Origin: an uncultured Streptococcus sp. | Lineage (GTDB): Bacteria; Bacillota; Bacilli; Lactobacillales; Streptococcaceae | Reading direction: 5' to 3' | Assembly (NCBI GenBank): GCA_934216185.1 | Contig: CAKQBM010000047.1 | Location: forward strand, 1 to 12,362 | Length of the DNA: 12,362 bases | In this document: piece by piece, positions 7,043 to 12,362 of the stretch | How the letters are laid out: each line of letters starts with the position of its first letter | How positions within the stretch are numbered: position 1 is the stretch's first letter | Notes under the pieces: generated by a model | Seen by the model: only the letters and a program-made list of their open reading frames with translations | Databases searched by the model: none | What the model was told of the DNA's origin: nothing | Translations under genes and position numbers: made by a program

Positions 7043-7883
7043 CTTCTCTCCTTTCCATGGTCTGATATTGGATAAATAGGATAAGCACCCAGAATTTTAT
7101 ACTGGATTCCAATCGCTTCTAGTTCTTTTTGGGCAAAGTGGACCAGGTCCTTATCAGTATAGTCTACATCGATAATGAAAAAGTATTCACCCAGTGCTGT
7201 CTTGAGTGGCCGACTTTCAATTTTTGTCAGGTCAATTCCTCTCCAAGCGAAGGTCGAAAGAGCCTTGTAGAGGGCACCGGGAAGGTTGTCAGGTAAGGTC
7301 AAGGCTAAACTCATTTTTTCAGTTTGTGCTTTCAATGGAATACTAGGCTTTTCAGCTCCCAAAACCCAGAAACGTGTGAAATTGGCTTCCATTTCCTGAA
7401 TATCCTCAGCAATCAGTTCCAAGCCATATTCTTCTGCAGAACTTCTAGGCGCAATTGCCGCAAAAGGCTGGTCTGGATGTTCGGAAATAAAACGAGCTGC
7501 ATAAGCTGTACTAGCAGTCACCTCGATTTGAGCCTCTGGATACTGTTCATCAATGAATTTCTTTCCTTGAGCCAAAGCCTGTGGGTGCGAAAAAATCTTT
7601 TCAATCTTAGTATGGCCTGGAACCACCATCAACTGCTGATGAATAGGCTGAACAATTTCTGCCACTGCTTGAATGCGAGCCTGATGAAAAAGGTAGTCCA
7701 AGGTTTCATGAACACTACCCTCGATAGAATTTTCAACAGGCACCACAGAATAGTCCACCAAGCCTTGCTCATAGGCTTTGATAACATCTGTAATGTTGGC
7801 AAAGGCCTGCAATTCCTCATGAGGAAAAGCTGTCTGCACAACGTGGTGTGAAAATGATCCCTTAGGACCTAGATAAGCAATTT

Positions 7884-7887
<4 letters not shown>
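7039..7887 (-). CDS. pheA: prephenate dehydratase
   Basis: A 282-residue monofunctional enzyme converting prephenate to phenylpyruvate, the penultimate step of phenylalanine synthesis. The catalytic domain (about 1-178) shows YLGPKGSFSH (5-14), PVENSIEGSV (50-59) and the essential TRF triad (171-173). The C-terminal ACT domain (about 190-270) carries PGALYKAL (203-210) and TKIESRP (221-227), the phenylalanine-binding signatures that give feedback inhibition. No chorismate mutase domain is fused, unlike the enterobacterial P-protein, and none is encoded elsewhere in the window. The ATG overlaps the aroK stop by 4 nt (ATGA) with GAGG seven to eight bases upstream. Its own stop overlaps psr in the same way. 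Confidence 0.96.
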
Positions 7888-9726
<1,839 letters not shown>

Positions 9727-10065
9727 TTATTTTAGCAATTCTGAAACTGGTTCGAAAACAATTTTTTCAATGTCAGAAAGGTAAATGGCCAATTGTTGTT
9801 GCTTGGTAAAGAATTCTGATAAGAGGTTATTCCCTTGAATCTGTTTACCAAAGCCTTCCATTTTCGCTTGAAAGGAAGCGTCTGGCATTTGACCTGTCTG
9901 TGCTAGTCTTTGAATTTCCTCTTGGAAAGCAACATATTCTGTAAAGATTTTGCTTGCCTCAGCATCTGCTGCAATCGCATCTTTAGCTGCTTTGACAGCC
10001 TTGTATTCTGGTAATTCGCGTAGACCGCGACTGAGTTCGTTTGCACTATCGTAAATATTTGACAT
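9727..10065 (-). CDS. UPF0342 (YheA/YlbF-superfamily) small helical protein
   Basis: A 112-residue soluble, almost entirely alpha-helical protein with no signal peptide or TM segment. It has a high content of Glu, Gln, Lys and Ala, with long amphipathic helices at about 2-20, 21-60 and 70-108. Sequence and length match the UPF0342 family (B. subtilis YheA), a branch of the YlbF/YmcA superfamily. Relatives YlbF and YmcA work with YaaT in a complex affecting RNase Y and development in Bacillus; whether this branch does so is not established. The ATG has AAGGAG six bases upstream, and the tyrA stop codon forms part of it (TAAGGAG). It is therefore co-transcribed with tyrA, and a hairpin terminator follows. 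Its job inside an aromatic amino-acid operon is unknown. Confidence 0.88.
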   Translation of the reverse strand: MSNIYDSANELSRGLRELPEYKAVKAAKDAIAADAEASKIFTEYVAFQEEIQRLAQTGQMPDASFQAKMEGFGKQIQGNNLLSEFFTKQQQLAIYLSDIEKIVFEPVSELLK

Positions 10066-10071
10066 GATTTT

Positions 10072-10078
10072 CTCCTTA
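10072..10078 (-). promoter_or_regulatory. Shine-Dalgarno of the UPF0342 gene fused to the tyrA stop
   Basis: The minus strand reads TAAGGAG, where TAA is the tyrA stop codon and AAGGAG the ribosome binding site, six bases before the ATG at 10065. The arrangement favours re-initiation by ribosomes finishing tyrA. Confidence 0.8.
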
Positions 10079-11179
10079 TTTGATGACGACTGTGTAGTCG
10101 GTATTTTCTGTTATGAGGTGCTCCGCTCTTTCCAAGTCTTGAGCGTTTTTAAATGAAATTTGTAGGATCCCGTGAATATCTTCACGGTTTTCCTCGTTGA
10201 TATGGATATTAACCAAGGAAGTTCCACGTAGCAATTCCAAAATCCGCAGGATGACGTCTTCTTCATCGGGAACATCAACATAGAGGTCATAAGAGCTATC
10301 TACTCCTCCGCGTTTATGAATTTCCATAGCCTGACGTTGCGCACGCGCTTGGTTGAAAAAGTTCCAGATTTGCTCTTCATCTCCCTTGCTGATAGCCTGC
10401 CCAATCGCTTCTAAACGTTCCTTAAAATCCGCAATTCTCTCTATAATAGTCTCACGATTGGACAAGAGAATGGAGGTCCACATACCTGGTTCGCTTTCCG
10501 CAATTCGAGTCATATCTCGAAAACCACCGGCCGCAAAGCGCCTTGCCATCTCATGTTTTTGAGCATAGACCGCGGTCTGCTCCATGAGACTAGAAGCCAG
10601 AATATGAGGAAAATGGCTAATCTGAGAAGTGACACGATCATGCTCCTTGGCATCAATCTCGATAAAGCGAGCATGAAGACCTGAAAGTAAATCCCTCATT
10701 TCCGCAAGCGTGTCAGGACTTGTCAGACTAGACGGTGTAAAGATATAATAAGCATTTTCAAAAAGATTGACATCCGCAGAAGCAGCCCCTGTCTTGTGAC
10801 TACCAGCCATGGGATGAGCCCCGACAAAGCGAACAGGTTTGCCAGCCAAATATTGCTCCGCCGCATCCACAATGGCTGACTTGGTCGAACCAGCATCTGA
10901 GATAATCACTCCTTCTTTCAAGTCCAAGTCGGCCAACTCCTTAATGAAAGCAATGGTTTGTTTGATTGGCAAGCTAAGAATAATGATATCCGCAAGAGGA
11001 GCAAAACTGGCAAAATCATCTGTTGCACGGTCAATCATGCCTTCTTTCAAGGCGATATCTCTCGAAGCTTGACTACGATTATAACCTAAAATTTCATAAT
11101 CTGGATGATCGCGTTTGATACCGAGTGCCATAGAGGCTCCAATCAATCCAAGACCTGCGATATAGACTGTTTTTGCCAT
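10076..11179 (-). CDS. tyrA: prephenate dehydrogenase with ACT domain
   Basis: A 367-residue enzyme oxidising prephenate with NAD to 4-hydroxyphenylpyruvate for tyrosine synthesis. The Rossmann motif GLGLIG is at 9-14. Active-site stretches are [12 protein letters not shown] (120-131) and SHFPH (188-192, containing the catalytic-type histidine), and GFRDMTR (219-225) is also conserved. A C-terminal ACT domain (about 293-367, starting [11 protein letters not shown]) is present, as in Bacillus-type TyrA, and is expected to mediate tyrosine feedback. No fused chorismate mutase is present. The ATG has AAGGAG five bases upstream overlapping the aroC stop; the gap to aroC is nine bases. Confidence 0.95.
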   Translation of the reverse strand: MAKTVYIAGLGLIGASMALGIKRDHPDYEILGYNRSQASRDIALKEGMIDRATDDFASFAPLADIIILSLPIKQTIAFIKELADLDLKEGVIISDAGSTKSAIVDAAEQYLAGKPVRFVGAHPMAGSHKTGAASADVNLFENAYYIFTPSSLTSPDTLAEMRDLLSGLHARFIEIDAKEHDRVTSQISHFPHILASSLMEQTAVYAQKHEMARRFAAGGFRDMTRIAESEPGMWTSILLSNRETIIERIADFKERLEAIGQAISKGDEEQIWNFFNQARAQRQAMEIHKRGGVDSSYDLYVDVPDEEDVILRILELLRGTSLVNIHINEENREDIHGILQISFKNAQDLERAEHLITENTDYTVVIK

Positions 11180-11184
11180 AGGAA

Positions 11185-11191
11185 CTCCTTA
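11185..11191 (-). promoter_or_regulatory. Shine-Dalgarno of tyrA fused to the aroC stop
   Basis: The minus strand reads TAAGGAG, with the aroC TAA stop forming the first bases of the site, five bases before the tyrA ATG at 11179. This is the same arrangement as at the tyrA/UPF0342 junction. Confidence 0.8.
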
Positions 11192-12355
11192 ATAGTTCTT
11201 TGTATAGTCTCGGTGTTGGGCTACCGCTTCTTTTAGTTCCTCGAGATTATCTGATGAGAATTTTTCGAGGATTTCTTGTGCCAGAACCGTTGCCACAACA
11301 GCTTCCATAACCACTCCTGCAGCTGGAAGAGCGGTCGGATCACTTCTCTCCACGGTTGCCTTATAAGGTTCGTGGGTTTCGATATCCACACTCATAAGTG
11401 GTTTGTAGAGAGTAGGAATGGGTTTCATGACACCACGAACAACAATGGGTTGCCCATTAGTCATACCACCTTCAAAGCCCCCTAGATTGTTGGTACGGCG
11501 GGTATAACCGTCTTCTTTAGACCAGAGAATTTCATCCATAACTTGGCTACCTTTACGATAACCAGCTTCAAATCCAAGGCCAAATTCCACCCCTTTAAAA
11601 GCATTGATAGAAACAACGGCTTGGGCCAATCGCGCATCCAATTTTCTGTCCCATTGGACATAGGAACCAAGTCCTACTGGAACACCTCCGACGACTGTCT
11701 CGACAACTCCACCGATGGTATCACCGTCACGTTTGATTTGGTCAATATAGTCCTTGATTTCCTGTTCTCTTTCTTGGTTGACAATGGAAACTTCTGACTT
11801 GGCAGCTCGCTCCTTAATCTCAGCCACTGTCAGATTTTCAGGTACATCGATTTCCTTGCCACCAAAAACAACGACATGGTTGGCAATCTCCATATCCAGT
11901 TCAGCCAAGAGGCGTTTAGCTACTGCTCCAACTGCTACTCGCATGGTTGTTTCACGAGCTGATGAACGTTCCAAAGAATTTCGCAAATCATCAAAACGGT
12001 ACTTAATGCCCCCAACCAAATCGGCATGACCTGGACGTGGATGGGTGATTTTTCGTTTGCTTTTAAGGCGGTCTTCAATGTCCTCCGCAGACATGATGTC
12101 CATCCATTTTTGGTGGTCCTTATTAATGACATCCATGGTAATGGGAGCCCCTGTCGTCTTCCCGTGACGAACGCCAGAAGTAAAGACAACCTGGTCACTC
12201 TCAATCTTCATACGACCACCACGACCGTAGCCTCCCTGACGGCGTTTAAGATCCCCATTGATATCCTCAGCTGTCAAAGGTAGTCCAGCCGGAATTCCTT
12301 CAATGATAGCTGTCAGACGAGGGCCGTGTGATTCTCCTGCAGTTAAATATCTCAT
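11189..12355 (-). CDS. aroC: chorismate synthase
   Basis: A 388-residue FMN-dependent enzyme turning EPSP into chorismate, the last common step of aromatic synthesis. GESHG (7-11) with H10 and [10 protein letters not shown] (107-116) with H110 supply the two catalytic histidines. [12 protein letters not shown] (38-49) and [12 protein letters not shown] (61-72) bind EPSP phosphate and flavin, [17 protein letters not shown] (120-136) is the family signature, and [11 protein letters not shown] (337-347) contains the conserved aspartate D339. Length equals that of other Gram-positive AroC proteins. The ATG at 12353-12355 begins at the conserved [11 protein letters not shown]. The window ends seven bases upstream, so its ribosome binding site and promoter lie outside; in pneumococci aroB and aroE precede it. 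Confidence 0.97.
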   Translation of the reverse strand: MRYLTAGESHGPRLTAIIEGIPAGLPLTAEDINGDLKRRQGGYGRGGRMKIESDQVVFTSGVRHGKTTGAPITMDVINKDHQKWMDIMSAEDIEDRLKSKRKITHPRPGHADLVGGIKYRFDDLRNSLERSSARETTMRVAVGAVAKRLLAELDMEIANHVVVFGGKEIDVPENLTVAEIKERAAKSEVSIVNQEREQEIKDYIDQIKRDGDTIGGVVETVVGGVPVGLGSYVQWDRKLDARLAQAVVSINAFKGVEFGLGFEAGYRKGSQVMDEILWSKEDGYTRRTNNLGGFEGGMTNGQPIVVRGVMKPIPTLYKPLMSVDIETHEPYKATVERSDPTALPAAGVVMEAVVATVLAQEILEKFSSDNLEELKEAVAQHRDYTKNY

Positions 12356-12362
12356 ACTTAAC

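Noticed and set aside
7324..7851. 175-residue plus-strand open frame opposite pheA
   Set aside because: It lies wholly antisense to a complete, motif-bearing pheA. Its translation is rich in Cys, Leu, Asn and His with no recognisable domain, and there is no credible ribosome binding site. A shadow frame.
11543..12283. Several 84-91-residue plus-strand open frames opposite aroC
   Set aside because: All are antisense to the intact chorismate synthase gene and overlap one another, with no motif or start signal.

Overview
The window is AT-rich, compact Firmicutes DNA. Gene content and order match the chromosome of the Streptococcus mitis group (S. pneumoniae, S. mitis, S. pseudopneumoniae, S. 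oralis). The markers are aroC-tyrA-UPF0342-aroA-aroK-pheA-psr followed by a licD-type gene, two glycosyltransferases and a Wzy-like polymerase. Exact species cannot be fixed by eye. Every real gene lies on the minus strand, so transcription runs from the right edge to the left.

Right part (about 12355 down to 7039) holds the end of the shikimate pathway and its branches: chorismate synthase (aroC), prephenate dehydrogenase (tyrA), a small helical UPF0342/YheA-type protein, EPSP synthase (aroA), shikimate kinase (aroK) and prephenate dehydratase (pheA). Together they take shikimate to chorismate and supply the prephenate-consuming steps to Tyr and Phe. Spacing is very tight. The aroC and tyrA stop codons are built into the next gene's Shine-Dalgarno (TAAGGAG), and aroA/aroK/pheA overlap by 8 and 4 nt. 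One hairpin terminator (9678-9716), with a possible extended -10 promoter on its tail, lies between the UPF0342 gene and aroA and may divide the cluster in two.

Middle (7042-5768): psr, a membrane-anchored LytR-CpsA-Psr (LCP) enzyme, overlaps pheA by ATGA, so a cell-wall polymer ligase is translationally coupled to amino-acid biosynthesis. A strong terminator follows it.

Left part (5642-204) is a second transcription unit with its own extended -10 promoter (TGGTATAAT). It encodes a LicD-family phosphotransferase (licD3), a GT4 and a GT2 glycosyltransferase, a polytopic repeat-unit polymerase (tarP) and a two-TM Wzz-like protein (tarQ). By family knowledge of pneumococcal teichoic acid this unit builds and polymerises the phosphocholine-type teichoic acid repeat. 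Psr next door belongs to the family that attaches such polymers to peptidoglycan. No flippase or choline-uptake gene is present here. The unit ends in a strong terminator (147-186), after which a consensus promoter (35-63) reads out of the left edge.

No RNA gene, insertion sequence, CRISPR array or riboswitch was seen, and no gene-free stretch exceeds 300 bases. The window is mostly well-known biology. The least explained item is the C-terminal domain of TarQ, which looks like a remnant of a CpsD/BY-kinase-type ATPase fused to the Wzz-like half.
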